In this document: in pieces, positions 1 through 6,811 of the stretch
Layout: every line of letters begins with the position of its first letter
How positions within the stretch are numbered: position 1 is the first letter of the stretch
NCBI GenBank assembly: GCA_963205285.1
Contig: CAUJJQ010000081.1
Location: forward strand, 1 to 9,766
DNA from: Pseudomonadota bacterium
Lineage (GTDB): Bacteria > Pseudomonadota > Alphaproteobacteria > Sphingomonadales > Sphingomonadaceae
DNA: 9,766 nucleotides
Reading direction: 5' to 3'
Position numbers and translations under genes: made by a program
The notes under the pieces: model-generated
Told to the model about the DNA's origin: nothing
The model's input: the letters and a program-made list of their open reading frames with translations, nothing else
The model's database searches: none

Positions 1-2
1 TG

Positions 3-2603
3 CTCGGCCAGCAATTTGTCATGGGTGAAACCATCGGAAAGGCGGTGGCGCGCGCCAACAAGGCGTCGGGCGAACTTGCCAGTTTCGACATGCTGGGCGA
101 AGCGGCGCGCACCAAGGCCGACGCCGCGCGCTATGCCGCCGCCTATGCCGATGCGATTCAGGTTATCGGCAAAAGCGCCAAGGCGGGTGACCCGCACGCC
201 AACCATGGCATTTCGATCAAATTGTCGGCGCTCCATCCGCGCTATGAATATGCGCAGGCCGACATTGTTGCGCGGGAACTTGTCCCCGTCGTCATCGAAC
301 TGGCGCGCGCCGCGCGTGCGGCCAACGTCCCCCTTATGATCGATGCGGAGGAAACCGACCGGCTTGAACCCCATCTCGACATTTTTGCGGCACTGATCGA
401 CGCGGGGATTGCCGATGATGGCTGGGCGGGCCTCGGCATCGTCGTCCAAGCATATCAAAAACGCGCGGCGGCGGTGGTTGAATGGGTCGGCAATCTGGCC
501 CGTGCGCGCGGCGTGCGCATCGCCATGCGGCTGGTCAAAGGGGCTTATTGGGATAGCGAGATAAAGCGCGCGCAGGTGCTGGGGCTGGATGATTTCCCCC
601 TGTTCACCGAAAAGCACCTCACCGATATAAATTACATGCGCTGTGCGCAGATTTTGCACGGGTTTCGCGATTGCATCTTCGCTGCCTTTGCCACCCATAA
701 TGCGATGACGATTGCCTACATCGCGGCGCTTTTTGGCTGCGATGATGGCTATGAATTGCAGCGGCTGCACGGCATGGGCGAAGGGGCGCATGACGCATTG
801 CTGGCCGTTGCGCCCGACAAAGTATCGCGCCCGGTGCGCGTTTACGCGCCGGTGGGGACGCACCGTGACCTGCTCGCCTACCTCGTGCGCCGTCTGCTCG
901 AAAATGGCGCGAACAGCAGCTTTGTACATCAATTTTCCGACCCTGACATCAGTGTCGAGGATTTGTGCATCGACCCGCGCGAACCGGCAGCGGCGGCGGT
1001 TCTGGCCCCGATCCCAACCGGCGCAGCGCTCTATCTGCCCGAACGGCGCAACAGCCGTGGGCATGATCTGGGCAACCCCGGCACGCCCGAAGCTTTGCTG
1101 ACGGCGATGGCGGGGACGCGCACCGCAGGGCGCATTGCGCAACCAATAATATCGGGCGAAAAATTGGGCGGCGCGGCTGCCGGCGTGCTGAACCCAGCAA
1201 CGGGGGCCAAGATTGGGCAGGTGATCGACGGGGATGCAGCATCGGTTGCGCGCGCGGTAGCCGCGTCCTTGGCCGCACAACATGACTGGAGCCTTGCGGG
1301 CGGGAATTTCCGCGCCGAACGAATGGAAAAGGCGGCGGACTTGCTGGAGGCGGAGGAAGCAATTTTCCTCGCCCTTTGTGTTGATGAAGCGGGCAAGACG
1401 TTGGCCGATGCGGTTGCCGAAGTGCGCGAAGCGGTGGATTTTCTGCGCTATTATGCGCTGGAGGGGCGTCGCCATTTCACAGGGCCGGTGACATTGCCGG
1501 GGCCGACGGGCGAACGTAACCAATTGATATTGGAGGGGAAGGGCGTTTTTGGCTGTATCGCGCCGTGGAATTTCCCGCTCGCCATCTTTATCGGGCAGGT
1601 TGCCGCCGCGCTGATGGCGGGCAATGCGGTTATCGCCAAGCCCGCTGAACAAACCCCGCTGATTGCCGCCGCAGCGGTCGATTTGCTCCACCGCGCGGGT
1701 GTGCCCGCTGACATACTCCATTATATTCCCGGGCGCGGCGAAGTGGTGGGGGCGGCGATGTCCGAAAACCCCGACGTTATCGGTATCGCCTTTACCGGTT
1801 CGACAGAGGTGGCGCGGATCATCAACCGCACCATGGCCATGCGCGACGGGCCGATTGGCACTTTGGTTGCCGAAACCGGCGGTATCAACGCGATGATCGT
1901 CGATTCAACCGCGCTGCCCGAACAGGTGACGCGCGATGCCATCGCCTCCGCCTTTCAAAGCGCGGGGCAGCGTTGTTCGGCGCTGCGTTTGTTGCTCGTT
2001 CAGGCCGATGTGGCAGAAGATGTGGTGGCGATGATCGCGGGCGCAATGGCCGAATTGCGCGTCGGTGATCCCGCATTGCTCCAGACCGATTTGGGGCCGG
2101 TGATCGACGCCGAAGCCAAGGCGGGGATAGAGGCGCATATCGCCGCGCACGAGGCCGCCGGGCGTTTGCTCTATCAAACCCCGCTGCCCGCCAGCCTTAA
2201 CGGGCATTTTGTTGCGCCAACGCTCATCCGGCTCGATGCGATATCCGACCTGCCGCGCGAAATATTCGGCCCCGTGCTGCATGTGGTGACGTGGGAAGCA
2301 GAGGGGCTGGACGCGGTCATCGATGCGCTGGGCGCGACCGGATATGGCCTGACGCTCGGCCTTCACAGCCGGATTGATGCGGTCGCCGCGCATGTTTCGG
2401 CGCGCGCGCGGGTCGGCAATATCTATGTCAACCGCAACCAGATTGGCGCTGTCGTCGGGGTTCAGCCCTTTGGCGGGCGCGGGCTGTCGGGCACTGGTCC
2501 AAAGGCGGGCGGGCCGCATTATCTGGTGCGACTGGCGGAGGAAAAGACCATTTCCACCGACATTACGGCGGCCGGCGGCAATGCCGCGCTGATGGCGCGT
2601 TAA
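3..2603 (+). CDS. putA: Bifunctional proline dehydrogenase / L-glutamate gamma-semialdehyde dehydrogenase PutA (5' partial)
   Basis: PutA oxidises proline to P5C with FAD, and its second domain oxidises glutamate semialdehyde to glutamate with NAD+. The reading frame is open from base 3, so the first codons lie outside the window; 866 residues remain. Counting from base 3, the proline dehydrogenase barrel shows RLVKGAYWDSEIKRAQ (about 176-191), FATHN (about 229), LHGMGEG (about 255) and the substrate-binding RRLLENGAN (about 296-304). The aldehyde dehydrogenase half shows PWNFP (about 521), FTGSTEVAR (about 597), the general base Glu in ETGG (about 624) and the nucleophile Cys in SAGQRCSALR (about 658). 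It ends soon after the dehydrogenase fold with AAGGNAALMAR, so it is the short type without the C-terminal lid domain or, as far as visible, a DNA-binding repressor domain. The N terminus is missing, so the latter cannot be fully excluded. The gene is intact within the window. No terminator separates it from the convergent neighbour. Confidence 0.96.
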   Translation, partial: LGQQFVMGETIGKAVARANKASGELASFDMLGEAARTKADAARYAAAYADAIQVIGKSAKAGDPHANHGISIKLSALHPRYEYAQADIVARELVPVVIELARAARAANVPLMIDAEETDRLEPHLDIFAALIDAGIADDGWAGLGIVVQAYQKRAAAVVEWVGNLARARGVRIAMRLVKGAYWDSEIKRAQVLGLDDFPLFTEKHLTDINYMRCAQILHGFRDCIFAAFATHNAMTIAYIAALFGCDDGYELQRLHGMGEGAHDALLAVAPDKVSRPVRVYAPVGTHRDLLAYLVRRLLENGANSSFVHQFSDPDISVEDLCIDPREPAAAAVLAPIPTGAALYLPERRNSRGHDLGNPGTPEALLTAMAGTRTAGRIAQPIISGEKLGGAAAGVLNPATGAKIGQVIDGDAASVARAVAASLAAQHDWSLAGGNFRAERMEKAADLLEAEEAIFLALCVDEAGKTLADAVAEVREAVDFLRYYALEGRRHFTGPVTLPGPTGERNQLILEGKGVFGCIAPWNFPLAIFIGQVAAALMAGNAVIAKPAEQTPLIAAAAVDLLHRAGVPADILHYIPGRGEVVGAAMSENPDVIGIAFTGSTEVARIINRTMAMRDGPIGTLVAETGGINAMIVDSTALPEQVTRDAIASAFQSAGQRCSALRLLLVQADVAEDVVAMIAGAMAELRVGDPALLQTDLGPVIDAEAKAGIEAHIAAHEAAGRLLYQTPLPASLNGHFVAPTLIRLDAISDLPREIFGPVLHVVTWEAEGLDAVIDALGATGYGLTLGLHSRIDAVAAHVSARARVGNIYVNRNQIGAVVGVQPFGGRGLSGTGPKAGGPHYLVRLAEEKTISTDITAAGGNAALMAR

Positions 2604-3538
2604 TAGCCGAGCGAGAGGTCAACCAAAGGTTCGAGCGGCTCACCCGCATGGAAGCGGGCGAGGTTGTCGAGGAAACGGGTTGCCGAACGCTGGAACATCT
2701 TGTCCTGCGCGCGGCCCGACAAATGCATGGAGATATGCGCATTGTCGAGCGACCAGAGCGGGTCGTCGGCGGGGAGCGGTTCGGGCGTCGTGACGTCGAG
2801 GAAGGCGCCGCCGATGCGTTTTTCGCGCAGCGCATCGATGAGCGCAGCCTGATCGATAACGCTGCCGCGCGCGATGTTGATGATGTGGGCGTCACCGCGC
2901 ATCGCGGCCAGTTCGCCCGCGCCGATCATCCCCGTCGTTTCAGGGGTGGCGGGGCAGGCCAAAATCACCCAGTCAAAATCGGGCAAGCGCGCGCGCCATG
3001 CATCGGGCGTCAGCGCGCCCGCGCCGCCATGCCGCCGTACCAAAGTCACATCGACGCCAAAGCCGACCAAGCGCTGTTCGATCAGGCGGCCAATCGCGCC
3101 ATAACCGATGAGCAGCGCGCACGAGCCAAATAATTCGCGCTTGCCGGGCGAATCGGTCAGCCATTCATGCCTGTCCTGCGCGCGCACGACATCGCGATAT
3201 CCCTTGGCGATGGTCAACATGCCCATCAGCACATATTCGGCGATGGTGATGGCGTTGATGCCCGCGCCATTGGTGACCAGCGTCCCACGCGCGCGCAGTG
3301 CATCGAGCGGCATGCCATCGACGCCGGCATAGATGCTGTTCAGCCAGCGCAAATTGGTTGCAGCGCCGATGACCTCAGCCATATCCGCCTTGTCATACAT
3401 GTCGAACCAGCCGATGTCGGCGATGGGCGCGAGCGCCAGTGCTTCCGCCTTGCTGGTGAACCAATGGGGTGCAACCCAGTCCGGCAAATGCGGTTCGATG
3501 AGCGGGCGGATCAGCGCGGATGCGACTAAATTTGTCAT
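2600..3538 (-). CDS. D-2-hydroxyacid dehydrogenase family protein (312 aa)
   Basis: This is an NAD(P)-dependent dehydrogenase of the D-isomer 2-hydroxyacid family, which interconverts 2-oxoacids and D-2-hydroxyacids in the cytoplasm. The Rossmann loop GYGAIG is at residues 145-150. The catalytic Arg is in NIARGSVID (Arg224), the Glu in TPEPLPADDPLW (Glu253) and the His in ISMHLSG (His272), so the triad is complete. The strand after the Rossmann helix ends in VTLVRRH (about 164-170). It has Arg-Arg where NAD-specific members usually have Asp, which suggests NADPH preference, as in glyoxylate/hydroxypyruvate reductases. The substrate cannot be read from the sequence; the long N-terminal half is divergent. 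The ATG lies 12 bases after the stop of the small membrane-protein gene, so the two are probably co-transcribed; no strong Shine-Dalgarno is visible. Its TAA overlaps the putA TAA. Confidence 0.9.
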   Translation of the reverse strand: MTNLVASALIRPLIEPHLPDWVAPHWFTSKAEALALAPIADIGWFDMYDKADMAEVIGAATNLRWLNSIYAGVDGMPLDALRARGTLVTNGAGINAITIAEYVLMGMLTIAKGYRDVVRAQDRHEWLTDSPGKRELFGSCALLIGYGAIGRLIEQRLVGFGVDVTLVRRHGGAGALTPDAWRARLPDFDWVILACPATPETTGMIGAGELAAMRGDAHIINIARGSVIDQAALIDALREKRIGGAFLDVTTPEPLPADDPLWSLDNAHISMHLSGRAQDKMFQRSATRFLDNLARFHAGEPLEPLVDLSLGY

Positions 3539-3550
3539 ATTACCAGCAGC

Positions 3551-3907
3551 TTAGACGGTAAAGGCGCGCCATGCCACCCATGCCAATATCGGCAGGCCGA
3601 TAATGTCCACCCGCGCGATTATGCGCAGCGCGGCGGGTGACCCAGCCTGCCAATAGAGCGCCAGAAAGGAGAGCATCGAAATGGCGACGGCGACGCTGGC
3701 CAGCTGGCGCACAGCGGGCGATGCTGCGGCCCAAACGGCGACGACAAAGACAATCAGGAACAATGCCGCACGGTGCCGCATCAGCAGAAACAACGGGCTG
3801 TCGGCCGGCAGGCGATACATCGCCCCCAGCATCGCCGGGCGGAAAAATGCTAGCGCGGGGCTAGCGTGAATGGCGGCGAGTAACAGCCAGGCAATACGGT
3901 CGATCAT
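3551..3907 (-). CDS. Small integral membrane protein, function unknown (118 aa)
   Basis: I do not recognise a named family. The 118-residue product is very hydrophobic, with about four predicted membrane helices: near residues 4-22 (IAWLLLAAIHASPALAFF), 47-63 (AALFLIVFVVAVWAAA), 68-86 (LASVAVAISMLSFLALYW) and 97-116. The short connecting loops carry Arg residues. The plausible helix pattern, the ATG start and the tight spacing (57 bases after cysS, 12 bases before the dehydrogenase gene) support a real gene rather than a chance frame. It has no signal-peptide cleavage pattern and no obvious catalytic residues. The upstream gap holds a double palindrome that could be an operator, so this gene and the dehydrogenase may have their own promoter as well as read-through from cysS. 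Confidence 0.72.
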   Translation of the reverse strand: MIDRIAWLLLAAIHASPALAFFRPAMLGAMYRLPADSPLFLLMRHRAALFLIVFVVAVWAAASPAVRQLASVAVAISMLSFLALYWQAGSPAALRIIARVDIIGLPILAWVAWRAFTV

Positions 3908-3918
3908 GCGGGCAGGCT

Positions 3919-3937
3919 AACATTTACAATGTTGTAA
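3919..3937. promoter_or_regulatory. Overlapping palindromes, possible operator upstream of the small membrane-protein gene
   Basis: Two overlapping perfect inverted repeats lie in the 57-base gap after cysS. AACATT-TAC-AATGTT spans 3919-3933 and TTACAA-TG-TTGTAA spans 3924-3937. The block is strikingly AT-rich for this window and lies 12-30 bases upstream of the ATG at 3907. Size and symmetry fit a dimeric repressor site, for example of the TetR, MarR or BlaI type, but no regulator gene is present in the window. It could also act as an RNA hairpin. The assignment is inference from symmetry and position only. Confidence 0.4.
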
Positions 3938-3939
3938 GC

Positions 3940-3967
3940 AAGGCTTTCCCGTAGCAGCCTTCGGCTA
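3940..3967 (-). terminator. Weak hairpin just after the cysS stop, possible attenuator
   Basis: On the minus strand, directly after the cysS TAG (3967-3965), AAGGCT and AGCCTT (3961-3956 and 3945-3940) form a six-base-pair stem around a ten-base loop. An alternative short AGCC-GAA-GGCT hairpin overlaps the stop codon. No U-run follows, so this is at best a leaky or partial terminator between cysS and the next gene. Rho-dependent ending or plain read-through is equally possible. Confidence 0.2.
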
Positions 3968-5413
3968 AACAATAATCCGCCAATCCCATCCCATTGCATC
4001 GCCGTCCATGACTTCAACGCCAGCGGCTATAAGCCCATCGCGCAAGCTGTCGGACGTGGCAAAATCCTTTGCGGCGCGCGCTGCTTTGCGCCGCTCAAGC
4101 GCTGTCTCTATTTCAGCCACGTCCATCGTTGCGGCCTTGGGGCGGGTGCGTAAATCCGCCCGTGTCGTCGCCAGCAGATTGAGACCAAGGACATTGTCCA
4201 TTGCGGCAATGGCGCTGCGCTTTTGCCCCGCATCCACTTTTTTGAGCGCCGCCACTTCTTCCAGCGCCGTCAAGCCAACGGCGGTATTGAGGTCGTCCGC
4301 CATCGCCGCATCAAAGCGCGCCAAAAGGTCAAGCAGCCGCCGGTCAACGGGCATGGCTGGCACCGCATCGCGCAACCCCTCCACCGCCATAACTAGCCGT
4401 TTCAACCGCGTGAAGGCCGCACCCAGCCCGTCCCAGCTAAACTCCAACTCGCTGCGATAATGCGCCTGCAGGCACAGCATCCGGTAGGCGAGCGGGTGGA
4501 ACCCCTTGTCCACCAACAATTGCAGCCGCAAAAATTCGCCCGCGCTCTTGCTCATCTTGCCGCTGCGCTCGACAAGGAAATTATTGTGCATCCACATCCG
4601 CGCGCCGCTGTGGTCGCAGCCGGTATAGGCTTGATTTTGCGCTATTTCATTGGGATGGTGGATTTCCCGATGGTCAATCCCGCCGGTATGTATGTCAAAG
4701 GGGAGGCCAAGCAGCGCCGCGCTCATCACGCTGCATTCCAAATGCCAGCCCGGCGCGCCGCGCCCCCATGGGCTGTCCCATTCCATCTGCCGCGCCTCAC
4801 CCGTTGGCGTGGTGCGCCAGATTGCAAAGTCCGCCCCATGGCGCTTGCCCGCCACCGCCTCTATCCGCCCTTCGCCTTCGTCGGTCGATTGCCGCGCCAA
4901 GCGGCCATAATCGGCGATGGTTGAGGTATCGAAATAAAGCCCGCTCGGCAGCATGTAGCAATGTTTATCTGCGATGCTTTGGGCAAAGCCGATCATCTGT
5001 TCGACATAATCGGTGGCGATCGACCAATGGGCTGGCTGGCGTATGTTAAGCGCAGCGACATCATCCCAATAGGCTTGGGTATAATGGCGGGCGATGTCCC
5101 AAATGTTGCGCCCACCCGATGCGGCCTTTTCCAGCTTATCTTCGCCAGCGTCCGCATCGTCGGTCAAATGGCCCACGTCGGTGATATTGATGACATGGGT
5201 CAGCTTATAGCCAAAATGGGTTAGCGCGCGCCCCAGCGTATCGGCAAAGACATAGGCGCGCATATTGCCAATGTGCGGGTAATTATAGACGGTCGGGCCG
5301 CAGCTATAGACCCGCGCTTCACCCGCATGGACGGGGGAAAAATCCTCCAGCCGCCGCGTGAGGCTGTTGAACAGACGTAGGGGGGTGGCTTGGTCAGGCA
5401 TTTGTTCGGGCAT
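3965..5413 (-). CDS. cysS: Cysteinyl-tRNA synthetase (482 aa)
   Basis: CysS charges tRNA-Cys with cysteine using ATP, as a cytoplasmic monomeric class I synthetase. The N terminus reads VYSCGPTVYNYPHIGNMRAY, with zinc ligand Cys38 and the HIGH-type signature HIGN at 47-50. The other zinc ligands are Cys227 (WHLECSVMS) and the His and Glu of HHPNEIAQ (252-256). The second signature, KMSKS, is at 286-290. The zinc loop reads GGIDHREIHHPNEIAQ rather than the enterobacterial GGxDLxFPHHENEIAQ, which marks a divergent subtype, but all ligands are kept. The C-terminal helical region and anticodon-binding tail are complete, and the length is slightly above the usual 460 or so. The ATG at 5413 fits the family N terminus; an in-frame ATG four codons later (5401) is an alternative. 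No clear Shine-Dalgarno is seen, and the start codon lies inside a 17-bp inverted repeat. It begins 33 bases after the upstream secreted-protein gene. Confidence 0.98.
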   Translation of the reverse strand: MPEQMPDQATPLRLFNSLTRRLEDFSPVHAGEARVYSCGPTVYNYPHIGNMRAYVFADTLGRALTHFGYKLTHVINITDVGHLTDDADAGEDKLEKAASGGRNIWDIARHYTQAYWDDVAALNIRQPAHWSIATDYVEQMIGFAQSIADKHCYMLPSGLYFDTSTIADYGRLARQSTDEGEGRIEAVAGKRHGADFAIWRTTPTGEARQMEWDSPWGRGAPGWHLECSVMSAALLGLPFDIHTGGIDHREIHHPNEIAQNQAYTGCDHSGARMWMHNNFLVERSGKMSKSAGEFLRLQLLVDKGFHPLAYRMLCLQAHYRSELEFSWDGLGAAFTRLKRLVMAVEGLRDAVPAMPVDRRLLDLLARFDAAMADDLNTAVGLTALEEVAALKKVDAGQKRSAIAAMDNVLGLNLLATTRADLRTRPKAATMDVAEIETALERRKAARAAKDFATSDSLRDGLIAAGVEVMDGDAMGWDWRIIV

Positions 5414-5427
5414 GGCGCTGCGCCATG
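5411..5427. repeat. 17-bp inverted repeat containing the cysS start codon
   Basis: CATGGCGC-T-GCGCCATG is a perfect inverted repeat with 8-base arms and a one-base centre. On the minus strand, the last three bases (5413-5411 read as ATG) are the proposed cysS start codon, and the rest lies where a Shine-Dalgarno would be expected. In RNA the loop would need to open by one pair or more, but a GC-rich stem could still mask the start. The symmetry is directly visible; any regulatory role is inference. Confidence 0.45.
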
Positions 5428-5446
5428 GCGCGCTGCTGCGTCAAGG

Positions 5447-5824
5447 TCAATCGGCCGAAAGGCGCGGTGCGCCCACCACCGCAATCTCATCATCCGATTT
5501 GGCCCAGAAACTGGCCCAGAAAATCCGTGCCAATGCGATGAGGCCAATGCCCTGTTCCTGCTGCACGGTGCCGATGCTGAATGTGCGCGGCCCCTCGATC
5601 CAGCGGCGGCCATGCGGGCCGAGCAGAACAAGCAGATCATCGTCGAATAGTTCAACCCGCGTGCCCGAACAAAGTATCTGGTCGGGCTGGTAGAATTTGG
5701 TCGCTTGTCCGCCGACAATCAGCACCTTCATCCCCCGGTCGCCCGGCGGGCAAGCGGCGATGGCCGGACTGGTCAGCCCCGTAGCGATCAGCACCACGAT
5801 CAGAAATCTGGTAATCTTGCGCAA
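5447..5824 (-). CDS. Secreted small protein related to the upstream 253-aa protein, function unknown
   Basis: From the TTG at 5824 the product is 125 residues. It begins MRKITRFLIVVLIATGLTSP, a classic signal peptide with cleavage expected after AIA, so the mature protein is probably periplasmic. This TTG lies 8 bases after a GGGGGG run that can serve as Shine-Dalgarno. An earlier in-frame TTG at 5875 would add 17 basic residues (PHPPAKRKTRDGG...), and no in-frame ATG exists upstream. The mature region has two Cys (ACPPGD and ILCSGT). It also has a stretch, VLIVGGQATKF through HGRRWIEGPRTFSI, that matches the pattern of the 253-residue neighbour: V...G..A...V.L...D....L...R...GP..F. The larger C-terminal part of the neighbour is absent here. 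It ends 33 bases before cysS. I do not recognise a named family. It is probably a partner or diverged paralogue of the neighbour. Confidence 0.72.
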   Translation of the reverse strand: MRKITRFLIVVLIATGLTSPAIAACPPGDRGMKVLIVGGQATKFYQPDQILCSGTRVELFDDDLLVLLGPHGRRWIEGPRTFSIGTVQQEQGIGLIALARIFWASFWAKSDDEIAVVGAPRLSAD

Positions 5825-5881
5825 AATGCCGCGCCCCCCGTCGCGGGTTTTACGCTTTGCGGGGGGATGCGGCAAGCAGCA

Positions 5882-6643
5882 TCAATAGCCGCTTGCCGTC
5901 ATGTCCAATTGTTCGCCCAATTGCGCCAATTGGGCGCTGCAACCCGCATTGGCGAGCGCGTTGGCGGCTGCTTCGGCATCGGTCGGGGCCGCGCCGAGCG
6001 CGACAAAGCTGAAACTATTCGCGTCGCCTGCGCCAGCGCCCGTTATGCGATAGGTAACACCGCTGCGGATGGGCAGCGCGTCACTCGGCCAGCGGCGGAA
6101 ATTCTGCCCCGCGACAAAGGCGATTTGTGCGCGCTCCTCCGCATTGCTGGCATTTTCGATGGTGAGCAAAGTGTCGCCGCGCATGTCGGCGCGCCACAAG
6201 GTGACGTTGGTCAAATCAATCACGCAGTGCGTGCCGCCATGCGCCAGGTTGACCACCCACAAATTGGGCGGCGCGCTGGGCAATTCGCCGTCACCTGCGC
6301 CGCGTACTGCCCCGGTGCGGCTGATCGTGCCGCCGGTCGCTGACAGATAACGGCCCAAGGTCGATGCATTGCCGCTGTTGGCCGCATTGGCCGCGCGCAC
6401 CGGAAAATTGCCGGGGCCGGAGAGGGTGCGGCTCGGCCCCTCCCCAATGATTGTCACCCTGTCACCCGCGCGCAGCACCACCCGTTCGGTGGGGGGCAGG
6501 CGACGCCCAACAGGATAGCTGGCCGCCGACGGGCCGGACGAGCGCACGACCAGCGCATCGGCGAGCGCAGGTGTCGCGACTAGGGTGAGCGCCAGTGCAG
6601 ATGCCAGCGTGGCAGCGCCCATCAGATATTTTGCAACGGCCAT
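5882..6643 (-). CDS. Secreted protein of unknown function beside the CHASE2 cyclase (253 aa)
   Basis: The product starts MAVAKYLMGAATLASALALT and has a clear signal peptide with a probable cut after ATPALA, so it is exported. The ATG at 6643 is preceded by GGTGGAG at a good distance. After the leader comes a compact beta-rich region: VVRSSGPSAASYPVGRRLP, then LRAGDRVTII, then SRTLSGPGNFPV (about residues 31-83). A linker rich in Ala, Asn and Gly follows. The second region (about 127-220) contains LWVVNLAHGGTHCVIDL and ends in a helix with NAGCSAQLAQLGEQL. The two mature-region Cys could form a disulfide. From memory, proteins with this GPSA...YP.G...L.AGD...R.L.GPG.F pattern occur in sphingomonads, often without an assigned role; I could not search. 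It follows the cyclase after 168 bases and precedes a shorter related gene. Confidence 0.82.
   Translation of the reverse strand: MAVAKYLMGAATLASALALTLVATPALADALVVRSSGPSAASYPVGRRLPPTERVVLRAGDRVTIIGEGPSRTLSGPGNFPVRAANAANSGNASTLGRYLSATGGTISRTGAVRGAGDGELPSAPPNLWVVNLAHGGTHCVIDLTNVTLWRADMRGDTLLTIENASNAEERAQIAFVAGQNFRRWPSDALPIRSGVTYRITGAGAGDANSFSFVALGAAPTDAEAAANALANAGCSAQLAQLGEQLDMTASGY
5914..5936. repeat. 23-bp perfect inverted repeat inside the 3' end of the 253-aa gene
   Basis: The left arm CGCCCAATTG (5914-5923) and right arm CAATTGGGCG (5927-5936) are exact reverse complements around a three-base CGC centre. It sits about 30 bases before the stop codon of the secreted-protein gene, where the protein reads QLAQLGEQL. 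It is the longest perfect inverted repeat I noticed. In minus-strand RNA it would form a stable 10-bp stem. There is no following U-run, so it is not a standard intrinsic terminator. Part of the symmetry comes from repeated Gln-Leu codons. Confidence 0.6.
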
Positions 6644-6811
6644 CGAAATTCTCCACCTCTAAACCCATGGGGCCAGAACGAATCGCCCCTCTGCTTTGTG
6701 TCCGTATAATCGTGCACCCAGCGCTTTGCCGTGCGCACCATCACAAGAATTGACCGATATTTTCCCACCCATATATCAGAAAAATGCTTTCTCCACGATG
6801 GATGAAACGGC
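6644..6811. other. Intergenic region between the cyclase and the 253-aa secreted protein
   Basis: This 168-base gap is the longest gene-free stretch and is richer in A+T than its surroundings. It carries the Shine-Dalgarno of the 253-residue gene (GGTGGAG on the minus strand, about 6651-6657), and probably that gene's promoter, although I find no convincing minus-strand -35/-10 pair. On the plus strand there is a promoter-like pair TTGACC (6750-6755), 16 bases, TATATC (6772-6777), with no plus-strand gene behind it. No strong terminator hairpin for the cyclase is visible. The spacing suggests the secreted-protein genes may be transcribed separately from the cyclase. Confidence 0.4.

Noticed and set aside
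2575..2587. GCGGC-AAT-GCCGC hairpin at the end of putA as a terminator
   Set aside because: The stem is only five pairs, lies within coding sequence and has no T-run after it.
2604..3529. Plus-strand open frames opposite the dehydrogenase gene
   Set aside because: They are shadows in GC-rich sequence; the minus strand has the Rossmann and catalytic motifs.
5447..6643. The two secreted proteins as one gene split by a TGA, since they are in the same reading frame
   Set aside because: The downstream part has its own signal peptide and a possible Shine-Dalgarno, and repeats the same domain pattern; the shared frame is most simply chance.
6750..6777. Plus-strand promoter-like pair TTGACC-16-TATATC in the cyclase/secreted-protein gap
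   Set aside because: No plus-strand gene follows it, and chance matches are expected in an AT-rich gap; it is kept only as a note for possible antisense RNA.
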